Made by a program: the position numbers and the translations under genes. Positions 51,044-60,428 of a stretch of 64,000 bases of DNA are shown here, one piece after another (positions within the stretch are counted from its first letter, which is position 1; the number at the start of each line of letters is the position of its first letter). The notes below the pieces were generated by a model that was given only the letters and a program-made list of their open reading frames with translations, did no database searches and was not told the origin of the DNA. This stretch comes from Stieleria sp. JC731 (GTDB lineage: Bacteria; Planctomycetota; Planctomycetia; Pirellulales; Pirellulaceae), in the NCBI RefSeq assembly GCF_020966635.1, contig NZ_JAJKFQ010000001.1:744001-808000 (forward strand), read 5' to 3'.

Positions 51044-54000
51044 GTGACCGCGGTGACCGACGACCACCAACTTGATGAAATCGAAAGGGCTCAATTTGAC
51101 GTGACGCGTCGACGACGTGCTCGGCGTTCGAGCCGAAAATTTCGAATGTCGCTCTTCGTCTTGGGATTTCTTGGCTTCGCGTTTCTTGCTGCGCCAAGCA
51201 TTGTCAGTCATACGGGAATTGCACGCTCCATTCTGGTCTCGCAAGCGGCATCATACGGTTGGCAGGCGTCCGTCGAATCAATTTCAGTCGGATGGATTAC
51301 ACCCCTATCGATCAAGAACGCTGCCTTCGTCGGCCCATCAGGAAATACAAAGCTTGAAGTCGCCCGAGCGGACAGTTCACTAACCGCGGTTAATTTGATC
51401 CGGTTTAACCCCGCCGATCTGGGCGAGTTGTCTTTGCGTGGTGTGAAGCTTGACTGCGCTGTTGATCAAGGTCAGTCATCGATCGAAGCCGACTTGGCGA
51501 AGTTGTTGGAGCCATCGGATTCTGAATCAGCCACCGTTCGCACCTCGGTGCTTTTGCAAGAATGCAGCGTCGTTGCACGAGACTCCGCGACGCAGAAAAC
51601 TTGGACGATCAAACAGGCCAATGCAAAAGTCAACGTTGATGGTGATCGGGTAACCGGTGAATTCGCCGGTGTGGTCGGCGAACCATCAGGCAGCGAAGGT
51701 TCGATCCAGTCTCAGTTTGTTTGGCATGATGGTGCAACTGAGTCCGCCGATCAACTAAGCGACTGGGAGCTATCTCTGGAGGCGAATTCGTTTCCAGTTT
51801 CCACGGCCGATTTGATCGCACGCCGAATTTTTACGGACAGCGATTCGACACCGCTGGGAAGTTCTGGTGAAGCGACCGGTCGTGTTCGAGTTCTCGGTAA
51901 GAACCAAAACGGTGTGCGGCTGGAAATCGGTGATCTGCAGCTTCGTAACTTTCAATCGACGCTGCCGCTTTCGAAGCCACAGCGTTGGCAAAACAACCTT
52001 GCCACTTTGAATGGTCAAGTCGATTGGAGCGAAGGGCGTTTGTTTGGAAACGATCTTTCCGTAACAACCGATTTTGCTTCGGCGGAATTGGACGGTTCGT
52101 TTCCGACGTCGATCTCATTTGTCGGTACCCACGACAACCCCTTGCTATGGATGCAGTCTCTGCAAGGGATGGCGAAGCTAAACGTCGACTTGGCAGCACT
52201 TTCGGAAGCTTTGCCTGGACTGTTGCCAATTCGCGACGATGCGACGCTAGTCTCAGGGACCGCAACGGCGATCCTGCGAAATCAGCGTGCGACCGACGAC
52301 GTGATGCCACGAACAGAGCTTTCACTGAAGACACGTTCGATTCGCGCCCGATCGGGAGGACGAATCGTCGTTATCGAGCCGCTCTCTCTTGACGCGACCG
52401 TTTCGGATCAAGATGGCTCGCTACTGGCCGAACAGTTTTCATTAAGCAGCTCATTTGCCGAAGCGTCTGGCAGCGGGATGCTTCGCGGTGGACAAGCTCA
52501 GTTCAGCGTCGATTTCGGTCGGCTGTATACCATGCTTCGTCCCGTTATCGATCTTTCGGAATTCTCGTTGGGCGGGAATGCTGACGGGAACATTCGCTGG
52601 TCAGTGTCCTCCGCCGATGGCAGCGACCAGTGGGAGCTGTCCGGATCTGGCGAAGCGAAGCAGCTGCTGGTAACGCTTCCGGGCGGGCATCGATTTAAAC
52701 GTTCCATCGTTCAATCCAGCTTGACCGCGAAGGGGAACTGGGCTGGCAATCAGCTTCAGCGTCTTTCCCAAGCCGAGTTTGCATTGGGAAGCGGTGGCGT
52801 TTTGTTTAAAGCTCAATTGACCGAACCAGTCACACAGCCGACACAGGAGTCTTCGTACCCGGTTCGAATGGAAATAGACGGCCGGATGGAAAACTTGAGT
52901 GAGTCTTTGGGGCCATGGTTGCCTGAGCAGCTTGCCAGTGCCGAAGGTCGCATCAGCGGTACCGCGATCGCGCAACTGAACCGCTATGGAGGCATCGTTT
53001 CGAAAGCGGATTTGGAAATGTTGCAACCTCGCATCAATTATCAGGATCGCTGGTATTCGCAGCCGAAGCTGACGTTGCACTTTGGCGGTTCGCTAGATCT
53101 GACTGCGGGAACTCTGTCGACACCCTCGACAACGATCGTTGGCGAATCGATATCGTTGGCGATTCGCGGTGAAGCATTGCCGGAAAAGACCAACCTCGAG
53201 ATCGCGTGGAAAGCCGATCTTGAAGGGATCCAAGACAGCATCGGCGCGACAATCGCACGTGCGGCCGCGATACCTACTGTTCGGCCGATCGGCTATCGAC
53301 CCGTTGAAGAAGACAGCTATCGATACGCGGGGATTTGCAATGGGAAGTTCACAATCACCGGCGGTCCTGATCAGTGGCATATCAACAGTGAGCTGTCCGG
53401 CGAGAACCTTAAAATCCTAAGGCAACGTCTTAGCGGAATTAACCCGCCAGGAACCTCCGCCGGAGCATTTCCTGTGACCCCGTCCTTGGACGGTCGCTAT
53501 GCGAACAATGGTCTTCAACCGAATGGGAGTCGAGCTGCTGATACCTCGGTCGTTTGGTCTGAACCACGCATGAAGATCAGTGGTCCTTTGACGTATAAAG
53601 CTGATTTGGGACAGATCGAATTGGGAACACAGCAAGTTGCTTGTGATTGGTTTGCCGGTTCGCTTGCAGGGATGGTGGATTTCTCTGGTGATGATGTCGC
53701 GATCGAATTGTCGGGACCATCACGCACTAAGCTGGACGCCTTGGCAGCAAGGCTATCTGAATATTTTGAGGCCTCCATCAATGCCAACGGCGTCCACGAA
53801 AGTGAACTTGCTCTGACAGTCAATGTTCCTGCACAAGGCGAAACAACCTATGCCTTGCAGACAGATGTCGGTTGGCAGGAGTGTGATATTGCAGGTGTCA
53901 GGCTTGGTGCATCAAAGCTGCCGCTTCACGTCACACAAGAGCGGGTTCGCATCAACAAGGCGACCGTTCCGGTGATTGATATCGCACCCGCCATCGCTGG

Positions 54001-54796
54001 TGCCGCGGCGACGGTTTCGCAAGCGGACTCAAACGCGACGGCCACGTTGGCGCTGACGGTCGATCTTACGAAGCCACAAACAGCGATTCAGTTTGATCCC
54101 GGAACATCCATCAAGTCACTTCGGATTTCACCTCAAGCGGCAGCTTCATGGTTGAAATACTTGACTCCACTGGCGGCCGGTGCGACTCAAATTGATGGTG
54201 TCGTTTCGGCGGAATTCGACGAGGCGATCATCTATCCCGATGATCCGACCCAAAGCACCATTCGTGGAAATCTGGAAATTGGGCATGTTACGCTTTCCAG
54301 TGGTCCGCTCGCGAATCAGCTGATCCAAGGCGTTCGCCAAATCAAATCGATGACTCGATTAACCGGTGGGCAAGTTGAACCCGTTGCACCAAAGACGCTT
54401 ATCGAAATGCCGCCTCAAACTGTGCCATTCGCATTGGCCAATGGAGTCGTCGCTCACCAACGGATGTACTTCAAGGTCGACAACGCGGAAGTCATGACCA
54501 GCGGACAAGTCGGATTGGATTCACAGGTCGCGTTGGTCGCCCAAGTGCCATTGAATGCTCGTTGGCTGGGCAGCGATTTGCAGGGCCTTGCCGGACAAAA
54601 CCTAGCATTTCCTATCAACGGCACGATCTCGCGTCCAAGGCTCGATGAAACGGCAGTGCGCCGCGTCATGGCGGAGTTGGTCCCGCGAGCTGGTGCGGAA
54701 GTGATTCAGAATCGTCTGGACGGTTTGATTCAGAAACAGCTTGGCGACCAAGTCGATCAGCTCAATTCGAGCCTAGAGAAAATCTTCAACTTCTAG
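51044..54796 (+). CDS. Large membrane-anchored AsmA/TamB-like protein
   Basis: A 1250-aa protein starting at GTG. The N-terminal 35 residues are cytoplasmic and very basic (RRRRARRSSRKFR), followed by one membrane helix (SLFVLGFLGFAFLAAPSIV, about 36-54). The rest is beta-rich and resembles the AsmA-like fold: IARSILVSQAASYGWQASVESISVGWITPLSIKNAAF is the usual opening, with alternating polar/hydrophobic strands such as ASGSGMLRGGQAQFSVDFGRL later, and an end with PINGTISRPRLDETAVRRVMAEL, a typical AsmA_2-type closing. Such proteins bridge inner and outer membrane and are linked to lipid transport. It is unusual for its size. No operon partner is obvious. Confidence 0.8.
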   Translation: MTAVTDDHQLDEIERAQFDVTRRRRARRSSRKFRMSLFVLGFLGFAFLAAPSIVSHTGIARSILVSQAASYGWQASVESISVGWITPLSIKNAAFVGPSGNTKLEVARADSSLTAVNLIRFNPADLGELSLRGVKLDCAVDQGQSSIEADLAKLLEPSDSESATVRTSVLLQECSVVARDSATQKTWTIKQANAKVNVDGDRVTGEFAGVVGEPSGSEGSIQSQFVWHDGATESADQLSDWELSLEANSFPVSTADLIARRIFTDSDSTPLGSSGEATGRVRVLGKNQNGVRLEIGDLQLRNFQSTLPLSKPQRWQNNLATLNGQVDWSEGRLFGNDLSVTTDFASAELDGSFPTSISFVGTHDNPLLWMQSLQGMAKLNVDLAALSEALPGLLPIRDDATLVSGTATAILRNQRATDDVMPRTELSLKTRSIRARSGGRIVVIEPLSLDATVSDQDGSLLAEQFSLSSSFAEASGSGMLRGGQAQFSVDFGRLYTMLRPVIDLSEFSLGGNADGNIRWSVSSADGSDQWELSGSGEAKQLLVTLPGGHRFKRSIVQSSLTAKGNWAGNQLQRLSQAEFALGSGGVLFKAQLTEPVTQPTQESSYPVRMEIDGRMENLSESLGPWLPEQLASAEGRISGTAIAQLNRYGGIVSKADLEMLQPRINYQDRWYSQPKLTLHFGGSLDLTAGTLSTPSTTIVGESISLAIRGEALPEKTNLEIAWKADLEGIQDSIGATIARAAAIPTVRPIGYRPVEEDSYRYAGICNGKFTITGGPDQWHINSELSGENLKILRQRLSGINPPGTSAGAFPVTPSLDGRYANNGLQPNGSRAADTSVVWSEPRMKISGPLTYKADLGQIELGTQQVACDWFAGSLAGMVDFSGDDVAIELSGPSRTKLDALAARLSEYFEASINANGVHESELALTVNVPAQGETTYALQTDVGWQECDIAGVRLGASKLPLHVTQERVRINKATVPVIDIAPAIAGAAATVSQADSNATATLALTVDLTKPQTAIQFDPGTSIKSLRISPQAAASWLKYLTPLAAGATQIDGVVSAEFDEAIIYPDDPTQSTIRGNLEIGHVTLSSGPLANQLIQGVRQIKSMTRLTGGQVEPVAPKTLIEMPPQTVPFALANGVVAHQRMYFKVDNAEVMTSGQVGLDSQVALVAQVPLNARWLGSDLQGLAGQNLAFPINGTISRPRLDETAVRRVMAELVPRAGAEVIQNRLDGLIQKQLGDQVDQLNSSLEKIFNF

Positions 54797-54877
54797 TCGT
54801 GCCGCCCAAGAAGCTCGATGACAGACTTGAGATAGTTTCGCATCCGACGTTTAACTCGCAATTCGGAACGCTTTCAC

Positions 54878-55843
54878 ATGAAAGCCATCACCCTTCATTC
54901 GCAGGGATTCGGTTTCGATGATGTCTATCCATCACCGAAACCAAAGGACGACGAAACTCTGGTTCGAGTTCTTAAGGCAGGTATCTGTGACACTGACTTG
55001 CAGCTTATCAAAGGGTACATGGGATTCGCCGGAGTGTTGGGACACGAGTTCGTTGGCGTCGCGCAAGGTGGCCCATACGCCGGACAACGCGTCGTTGGTG
55101 AAATCAATTGCAGTTGTCACCAATGCCAAACTTGCCAGGCGGGGAATGCAACCCATTGTCCCAATCGAACGGTCATTGGGATCGATCGTCACGATGGTGC
55201 AATGGCAGAATACGTTGCCGTTCCACAACGCAATCTGCATGTCATTCCAGAATCAGTTGACAATGATGCGGCTGTGCTAGTGGAGCCGCTTGCGGCGGCC
55301 TTCGAAATCCTCGATCAGGTCGATCTTGCGTCAACGGATCGCGTCGCGATCTTAGGTGACGGACGTCTGGGATTCTTTTGCGCCCAAGCGATCTCGTTGC
55401 ACACGGACCGTCTATCAGTCTTTGGAAAGCATGGGACAAAGTTGCTGCGTTTTGGCCATCGCGGGTTCACAACGATCCAAGTCGTTCCCGATGACCTTGC
55501 CGATTTACCAAGTCGCGAATTTGATGTTGTCGTCGACTGCACCGGTTCAACCAGTGGATTGCCGATGGCATTACACTTGGTGCGTCCACGCGGCACCATC
55601 GTGATGAAGACGACGGTCGCCGATCCACATCATCAATCCTTGGCGCAAATTGTGATTGATGAAATCAACTTGGTTGGTTCGAGGTGCGGTCCTTTTGCGA
55701 AGGCGATCAACGCACTAGCAAGCCTACAAGTCGATGTCAGTGGATTGATTACCGATCGTTTCGAACTTGACCAAGCCAACGAAGCGTTCGAGAAAGCCAC
55801 GAATCCGACATCGTTCAAGGTCGTTTTTGATATCGGCCAGTGA
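54878..55843 (+). CDS. Zinc-dependent alcohol dehydrogenase (MDR family)
   Basis: A 321-aa medium-chain dehydrogenase, a little shorter than most. Catalytic zinc ligands Cys37 (AGICDTDLQ), His56-Glu57 (GHEFVG) and Glu136 (VEPLAAA). Structural zinc site Cys80, Cys83, Cys86 and Cys94, in the usual C-x2-C-x2-C-x7-C spacing. The NAD(P) site is AILGDGRLGFFCAQ (about 157-170). FDVVVDCTGSTSGLPMALHLVRPRGTIVMKTT is the typical turn after the coenzyme fold. Threonine/sorbitol dehydrogenase-like proteins are close relatives, but the substrate cannot be read from sequence. Cytoplasmic; stands 80 bp behind the AsmA-like gene. Confidence 0.92.
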   Translation: MKAITLHSQGFGFDDVYPSPKPKDDETLVRVLKAGICDTDLQLIKGYMGFAGVLGHEFVGVAQGGPYAGQRVVGEINCSCHQCQTCQAGNATHCPNRTVIGIDRHDGAMAEYVAVPQRNLHVIPESVDNDAAVLVEPLAAAFEILDQVDLASTDRVAILGDGRLGFFCAQAISLHTDRLSVFGKHGTKLLRFGHRGFTTIQVVPDDLADLPSREFDVVVDCTGSTSGLPMALHLVRPRGTIVMKTTVADPHHQSLAQIVIDEINLVGSRCGPFAKAINALASLQVDVSGLITDRFELDQANEAFEKATNPTSFKVVFDIGQ

Positions 55844-55924
55844 TGCCCGTTCACCTTCGGCCAACTCTTGTCATCGGAGCATCGGACGCTCCAGACTCGC
55901 CAGCTGGCTTCGACAGTCGTTGCT

Positions 55925-56431
55925 TTAGTGAACGGTCAAATTGTCCAGCAGAACGGTGCTTTCACGTGACGCGACCCACCAGATGATGGTGAAGCCGATG
56001 GTGAATAGCAGCCAGGTGATTGAGAACGCGAACATAAACTGCAGCGAACGGTGGAAACCGAACGACAGCACTGCGTCCTCCGGTTGGCTGGGATTGTAAC
56101 GCACATCAACAGCGTTTGATGATTGCAGCTTATCGAGGATCTGCTCGTGTGAATCGCGGCCGCCACTGCCGGCATAGCCAGCGGCGAGCACGTCGTTGGT
56201 GTAGTCGCGAGATCCGACACGGTATTCGTACTCGACCTCGACTTGATAGGTGGTGCTATCACTACCAGAGCTCGATTTCAGATCCGCTCGAACAATCTTT
56301 CCCTGTGCTGTCGGCCAAGTGGCAGCGGCCAGAGAACGTCTCAAGGAAAAGAAGCTGTATCCAAGAATTGAAAATCCAGCGATGTAAAACAAGCTAATGA
56401 AAGCGGTGAAGAACCACATCCCGGTGCGCAT
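55925..56431 (-). CDS. DUF3592 membrane protein
   Basis: A 168-aa protein with two membrane helices (WFFTAFISLFYIAGFSILGYSFF at the start and FMFAFSITWLLFTIGFTIIWWV near the end) around a small beta-domain. The domain reads ATWPTAQGKIVRADL, VEVEYEYRVGSRDYTNDVLAAG and VDVRYNPSQPEDAVL, which is the DUF3592 signature. ATG 56431 is chosen as it sits at the first helix; an open extension to a TTG at 56566 is possible but less likely. The function of the family is unknown. It stands alone between the dehydrogenase and the divergent MBOAT gene. Confidence 0.82.
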   Translation of the reverse strand: MRTGMWFFTAFISLFYIAGFSILGYSFFSLRRSLAAATWPTAQGKIVRADLKSSSGSDSTTYQVEVEYEYRVGSRDYTNDVLAAGYAGSGGRDSHEQILDKLQSSNAVDVRYNPSQPEDAVLSFGFHRSLQFMFAFSITWLLFTIGFTIIWWVASRESTVLLDNLTVH

Positions 56432-56758
56432 GATGAGTGAGAGTTGGTGAAAGGTGTCCGCAATCGTTTTGTTAGACCAGCGATCAGTTAATTGGAAAAC
56501 TAAATTCACTGGGATAGGCCGAACTAGTGTCTTGCCGGGGCTAAATATGAGCTGATTTTCTTCCAATTTCTAAAAAGTCGCTTCGTTGGTGGGGCGAATT
56601 ACCGAACCTCTGCTATGCTGGCTTGATCCCCGCCCTGTGGGGTGTATTGTTGGTGGCCCGTGGGGCATTTCGGTATTTGGAATTCAGCTCATTGCATCAA
56701 AATGCTTTCTTCGGATTCGACGATGCGCGATGAAGGCCCACTCTCGTTTTAGGCGGCG

Positions 56759-58204
56759 ATGAGTTTTATCAGTTACGAGTTCCTGGTTCTGTTGGCATTT
56801 GTTTTTGTTGCTGTCTGGAGCCTACCTCACCGAATCGCGAATTTGGTTTTACTTGCTGCGAGCTACATCTTCTATGGATGGTGGGACTGGCGCTTTTTAC
56901 TGCTATTGCTGACCTCATCGGTCATTGACTTCCAATGTGGAAGATTGCTCGATGGTAAAGTTGCTGAACATCGACGGAAGAACGTTCTACTGGTCAGCGC
57001 GGTCGCCAATTTGGGAACCTTAGGGCTATTCAAGTATTTCGACTTCTTCTCTGAATCATTCAACGAGATTCTTGTCTGGTTTAACTGTGATCCACGGGCG
57101 CCAATTCTAAAACTCGTTTTGCCAGTTGGGATTTCGTTTTATACCTTCCAGACGCTCAGTTATTCGATTGATGTCTATCGGCGAAAAATCGCTGCTACAT
57201 CGAACTTTGCTGATTTTCTTTTGTACGTCAGTTTCTTTCCTCAGCTCGTTGCCGGTCCAATTGAACGTGCCGATCGGCTACTACCACAGATTAGTTCTCC
57301 ACGCGGATTTAATTGGCAACGGATCGTTGCCGGTTTGCAACTGATGTTGGTTGGTTTTTTTAAGAAGATGGTGATCGCAGACAACTTGGCGATCGTTGTC
57401 GATCGAACATTCAATTCTGATTCGACCAACGGGTTGGAGATCTGTTTGGCGACCTATGCGTTTGCGTTTCAGATCTATTGTGATTTTTCCGGATACACTG
57501 ACATTGCGAGAGGTGTTGCAAGGTCGTTGGGTTTTGAATTGTGTTTGAACTTCAATCTTCCTTATTTCGCCTCAAACCCGACTGATTTTTGGCGACGTTG
57601 GCACATAAGCCTCTCTACGTGGATACGCGACTATCTATACATTCCGCTTGGTGGAAATAGGAGCGGTACCGTTTGGCAGGTTCGTAATCTTGCGATCACA
57701 ATGCTGCTCGCGGGGCTTTGGCATGGTGCGAGTTGGCACTTCGTCATTTGGGGACTTTATCACGCCGGCTTGTTGATTGGATACCGAGTTGTTTTCGGGT
57801 GGCGATCGAAGGGCCAAGGGGAACGCGATCAAGTTGGCAAGAAGAGCACTGTTCGCAATCTCGCTGGCCACTTTCTTGCAGTCTGTTTTTTCTTCCAATT
57901 GACTTGCATCGGTTGGCTCGTTTTTCGCGCTGAGTCAGTGTCGCAGCTATTTCAGTACTTCACGAGCCTGTGTGAGTTTGGTAGCTGGAAGGTTTCTGCT
58001 CTGGAAGTCGACCTCGCCTATCGACTGTCGTTACTCGCGTTGCCTTTGCTCTTGTTTCAAGTTTATCAGGCGTTGCGGAAAGACTTGGAGCCATGGGTGA
58101 GTTGGAGCCCGATTACTCGAATGTGCTTCTACGTTGCGTTGTTCTATGGAATTGTCTTACTTGGAGCGCCAGAGAGGAATGAGTTTATCTACTTCCAGTT
58201 CTAA
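56759..58204 (+). CDS. MBOAT-family O-acyltransferase, AlgI-like
   Basis: A 481-aa polytopic membrane protein of the AlgI/DltB type, transferring acyl groups across the inner membrane to extracellular glycans. Typical segments are ASYIFYGWWDWRFLLLLLTSSVIDF, LFKYFDFF, LPVGISFYTFQTLSYSIDVYR, FPQLVAGPIERADRLLPQ, IYCDFSGYTDIARG, FWRRWHISLSTWIRDYLYIPLGGNRSG, and the catalytic His in LAGLWHGASWHFVIWG. About ten membrane helices. The downstream gene overlaps it by 26 bp and encodes an SGNH-type protein, the partner expected for glycan O-acetylation as in alginate AlgI/AlgJ/AlgX. The target glycan is unknown; no alginate polymerase is present in this window. Confidence 0.93.
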   Translation: MSFISYEFLVLLAFVFVAVWSLPHRIANLVLLAASYIFYGWWDWRFLLLLLTSSVIDFQCGRLLDGKVAEHRRKNVLLVSAVANLGTLGLFKYFDFFSESFNEILVWFNCDPRAPILKLVLPVGISFYTFQTLSYSIDVYRRKIAATSNFADFLLYVSFFPQLVAGPIERADRLLPQISSPRGFNWQRIVAGLQLMLVGFFKKMVIADNLAIVVDRTFNSDSTNGLEICLATYAFAFQIYCDFSGYTDIARGVARSLGFELCLNFNLPYFASNPTDFWRRWHISLSTWIRDYLYIPLGGNRSGTVWQVRNLAITMLLAGLWHGASWHFVIWGLYHAGLLIGYRVVFGWRSKGQGERDQVGKKSTVRNLAGHFLAVCFFFQLTCIGWLVFRAESVSQLFQYFTSLCEFGSWKVSALEVDLAYRLSLLALPLLLFQVYQALRKDLEPWVSWSPITRMCFYVALFYGIVLLGAPERNEFIYFQF

Positions 58205-59261
58205 TTCATCACACCATGTTGTTTCACGTCATCCGCGACGCGCTGCCATGCCTGTTGCGTTTCTGGGGAGCTTGCTGGTGATTACTGCTGTTGAATTTGC
58301 AGTATCGAAAGTTTCCAGTGCGGTTGTCTCGAGTTCTTCGTTTGTACCTCCCGATCGAGTGCCGACACTTGTTGAGACAATCGTCGAACACAAATTACAG
58401 GTTGCAAACAGTTCTTCCGCTCCGGCAGATATTCTCGTGATTGGCGATAGTTCTGGGTTGATGGGAGTAAAGACAGAGCAGTTGGAAGATGTCACCGGGC
58501 TTACGGCGTACAACCTCTGTACGATCAGTCTGACAGGGATTGAAGGCCATCAAAAACTATTCGAGCGGTACGTAAAAAAACACGGCCACCCTAGATTGGT
58601 CGTGGTTCATTTGGCCTACTACGATCTGAGGTACAGTGAACAAGATATTGCGGGGATGGGGTTCCTTTCACATTTGAATGAATGTTTGGGGTTGAACGCT
58701 GAAACGCAGATTGATCAGGACAGTTCCATCACTGCAGCTGGACAGTCGCTTATTCCAAGTCAGCGTCTGCGTTTGACTGCGAGGAATTACCTGACTTTGG
58801 AAGACAGCGCTGATCAGTTTTATCGGCGCCCACGTCAGCAATGGGGATCGCATTTAGAAGTCATCGCCAGCCTCAATCGTCAAAAAGGCTATCTCGAAGA
58901 AATCAGTGAAACACGTTGGGATCAACCGCAAGAGCTGAAGTTGGTCATTTCGGAATTTCAGTTGCAGGGGCTTGCTTCGTTGTTGGATCGATGTTCCGAG
59001 TTGTCAATCGACACTGCTGTGGTATTGAATCCTTTACCTGAGAACGCAAAAACGGAAGTGACTCGTTCACATCTTCAGGTCGTCGATCAGCAAATCTTAC
59101 AGTGCGTTGACACTTTCCCAAGCTCCGAAGTTTTGTTTGGGCAACCTCGGTTTTATTCCGATCGGCAATTCGCGACGCTCAATCACCTCTCTCCGCAAGC
59201 ATCCGAGCAAAATACAAAACAGATTGCCGCCAAGATTTCTGAGTTGCTCTCTGTGAAGTAG
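58179..59261 (+). CDS. SGNH/AlgX-like membrane-anchored protein
   Basis: A 360-aa protein starting at ATG 58179 (GAGAGG just before it), inside the end of the MBOAT gene. It has one N-terminal membrane helix (MPVAFLGSLLVITAVEFAV), then a periplasmic domain with SGNH-like blocks: block I ILVIGDSSGLMGV (nucleophile Ser in GDSS), FERYVKKHGHPRLVVVHLAYYD in the middle and LNHLSPQAS near the end, supplying the His of block V. AlgJ/AlgX proteins transfer the acetyl group delivered by AlgI. Alternative starts: 58134 or ATG 58248. The gene context with MBOAT is the strongest evidence; the SGNH blocks are degenerate but placed correctly. Confidence 0.75.
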   Translation: MSLSTSSSNSSHHVVSRHPRRAAMPVAFLGSLLVITAVEFAVSKVSSAVVSSSSFVPPDRVPTLVETIVEHKLQVANSSSAPADILVIGDSSGLMGVKTEQLEDVTGLTAYNLCTISLTGIEGHQKLFERYVKKHGHPRLVVVHLAYYDLRYSEQDIAGMGFLSHLNECLGLNAETQIDQDSSITAAGQSLIPSQRLRLTARNYLTLEDSADQFYRRPRQQWGSHLEVIASLNRQKGYLEEISETRWDQPQELKLVISEFQLQGLASLLDRCSELSIDTAVVLNPLPENAKTEVTRSHLQVVDQQILQCVDTFPSSEVLFGQPRFYSDRQFATLNHLSPQASEQNTKQIAAKISELLSVK

Positions 59262-59291
59262 CGTATCACAGTTCTTTGGAAGAATAAGGCG

Positions 59292-59352
59292 AAAAAAACA
59301 AGCTGCACCACAGCCGCCGACGATGTCCAAACGACGGCATGTGATGCAGCTT
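59292..59352 (-). terminator. Intrinsic terminator of the DUF1559 operon
   Basis: Inverted arms CAAGCTGCA (59299-59307) and TGCAGCTTG (59345-59353), with more pairing inside (CCGCCG with CGACGGC). On the minus strand it is followed by seven T (59298-59292). It lies 20 bases beyond the stop at 59373, so it ends the leftward operon; for the rightward SGNH gene the T-run is missing. Confidence 0.75.
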
Positions 59353-59372
59353 GCTTCGTTATTTACGATTGT

Positions 59373-60239
59373 CTATTGCAGGGAAGCTTCGGCTGCAGAT
59401 GAATATCGTTTCCAGTACTCGATGATCGATACACCTTGACCGCCAACGCTTTCAACAGCATCGGAGGCTTGGATATGCATCCCGATGACCTCGCCCTCTG
59501 CATTTAAGAGCGGTGCTCCTGGAGTTGCCTGGAGCGAAAGCCGTTCGTTGCTGAACTGATAAAGCACAGCTCCGTCAGCATCAACCGAAAGGATTTTAGC
59601 TTCATGCGTTTCCTGGCTCGGCGGGGCACCTCCGTAGGCTGCCGTGGCAAGATAAATCTTGCTTCCCGCATCGGGAAACGACGAGGCCAGTTTGAAGGGT
59701 TTCATGCGAACCGTGCCCGGTTCGACAAGGGCGACGTCAAACAGAACGCTTGATTCGCTTGAAAAACTTTCGCCGGGCGATTCAGCCATCATCCCGATCG
59801 TTTTCATTCCGTCGCCGGCGCCGTACGCTTCGGTCACACCGATCGTTCGTACCGATTGGCGTATTCGCTTCGCATCACCGGGTTCGGTAATCGGCTGCTC
59901 GCGATCTTCAGCGACGTGCAATACAGTCACGAAATAGGTGGTGTTCTTTTCACCCGAAGGGAAACTGCAGGCGAAACCACTTGAGACGACTTTATCTGGT
60001 TCGATTGCTTTCTCACCGAGGCCGTAATAGCTTCGCCAGACGGCGTTCGCTTTTACGTCCGGACCATCGACGACTTGGGCCGCCTCGGCAGCCCGTTGAG
60101 ACGCATTGGGAGGACCAGGTTTTTGGTAGCACCCTGATGTCGCAATCAGCGATGTCAAGCTCAGGACGGCGGCCAGCTTGGTCGCCGATCGCTGCCTGTT
60201 TGTCGTCGATAGTGAAAATCTTAAGTTAAGCAATTTCAC
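59373..60239 (-). CDS. Lipoprotein with trypsin-like fold lacking the active-site Ser
   Basis: A 288-aa protein starting with GTG two bases behind the stop of the small lipoprotein. A lipobox SLIATSGC puts the lipidated Cys at 37. The domain (about 80-275) follows the trypsin/chymotrypsin order: GFACSFPSG, His108 in TVLHVAED, Asp168 in SVLFDVALVEPG, and a region LQATPGAPLLNAEGEVIGMHIQAS where the canonical G-D/N-S-G-x-P-[VL] would be. The nucleophile is Ala (about 242), so proteolysis is unlikely; binding or a regulatory role is more probable. It is the third gene of an operon with a DUF1559 protein and ends in an intrinsic terminator. Confidence 0.8.
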   Translation of the reverse strand: MKLLNLRFSLSTTNRQRSATKLAAVLSLTSLIATSGCYQKPGPPNASQRAAEAAQVVDGPDVKANAVWRSYYGLGEKAIEPDKVVSSGFACSFPSGEKNTTYFVTVLHVAEDREQPITEPGDAKRIRQSVRTIGVTEAYGAGDGMKTIGMMAESPGESFSSESSVLFDVALVEPGTVRMKPFKLASSFPDAGSKIYLATAAYGGAPPSQETHEAKILSVDADGAVLYQFSNERLSLQATPGAPLLNAEGEVIGMHIQASDAVESVGGQGVSIIEYWKRYSSAAEASLQ

Positions 60240-60241
60240 GC

Positions 60242-60397
60242 CTACAGTTCGCTTTCGCCGTCTTCGACAACCGTATCTTCGGCAGCGATTTCAGCTGCCA
60301 TGTCCGTCGTGATCTCTGGCGGTTCTGGCGTTCCGCCACAGCCGGTCATGGAAATAGCGACGACAGACAGCAGCAATGCAAGTTTGGTAAGACGCAT
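60242..60397 (-). CDS. Small lipoprotein (51 aa)
   Basis: A complete frame from ATG 60397 to TAG 60244-60242. The N-terminus MRLTKLALLLSVVAISMTGC is a lipoprotein signal (lipobox Ser-Met-Thr-Gly-Cys, Cys20). The mature part is 31 residues, acidic (GGTPEPPEITTDMAAEIAAEDTV in two stretches), without known domain. Short lipoproteins of this sort occur regularly between planctomycete DUF1559 genes and their neighbours. It lies 31 bp after the DUF1559 stop and 2 bp before the trypsin-fold lipoprotein, so it is part of the operon. Confidence 0.8.
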   Translation of the reverse strand: MRLTKLALLLSVVAISMTGCGGTPEPPEITTDMAAEIAAEDTVVEDGESEL

Positions 60398-60428
60398 GAT
60401 GAATCTCGATTAAGTGATGGGGTGTAAA

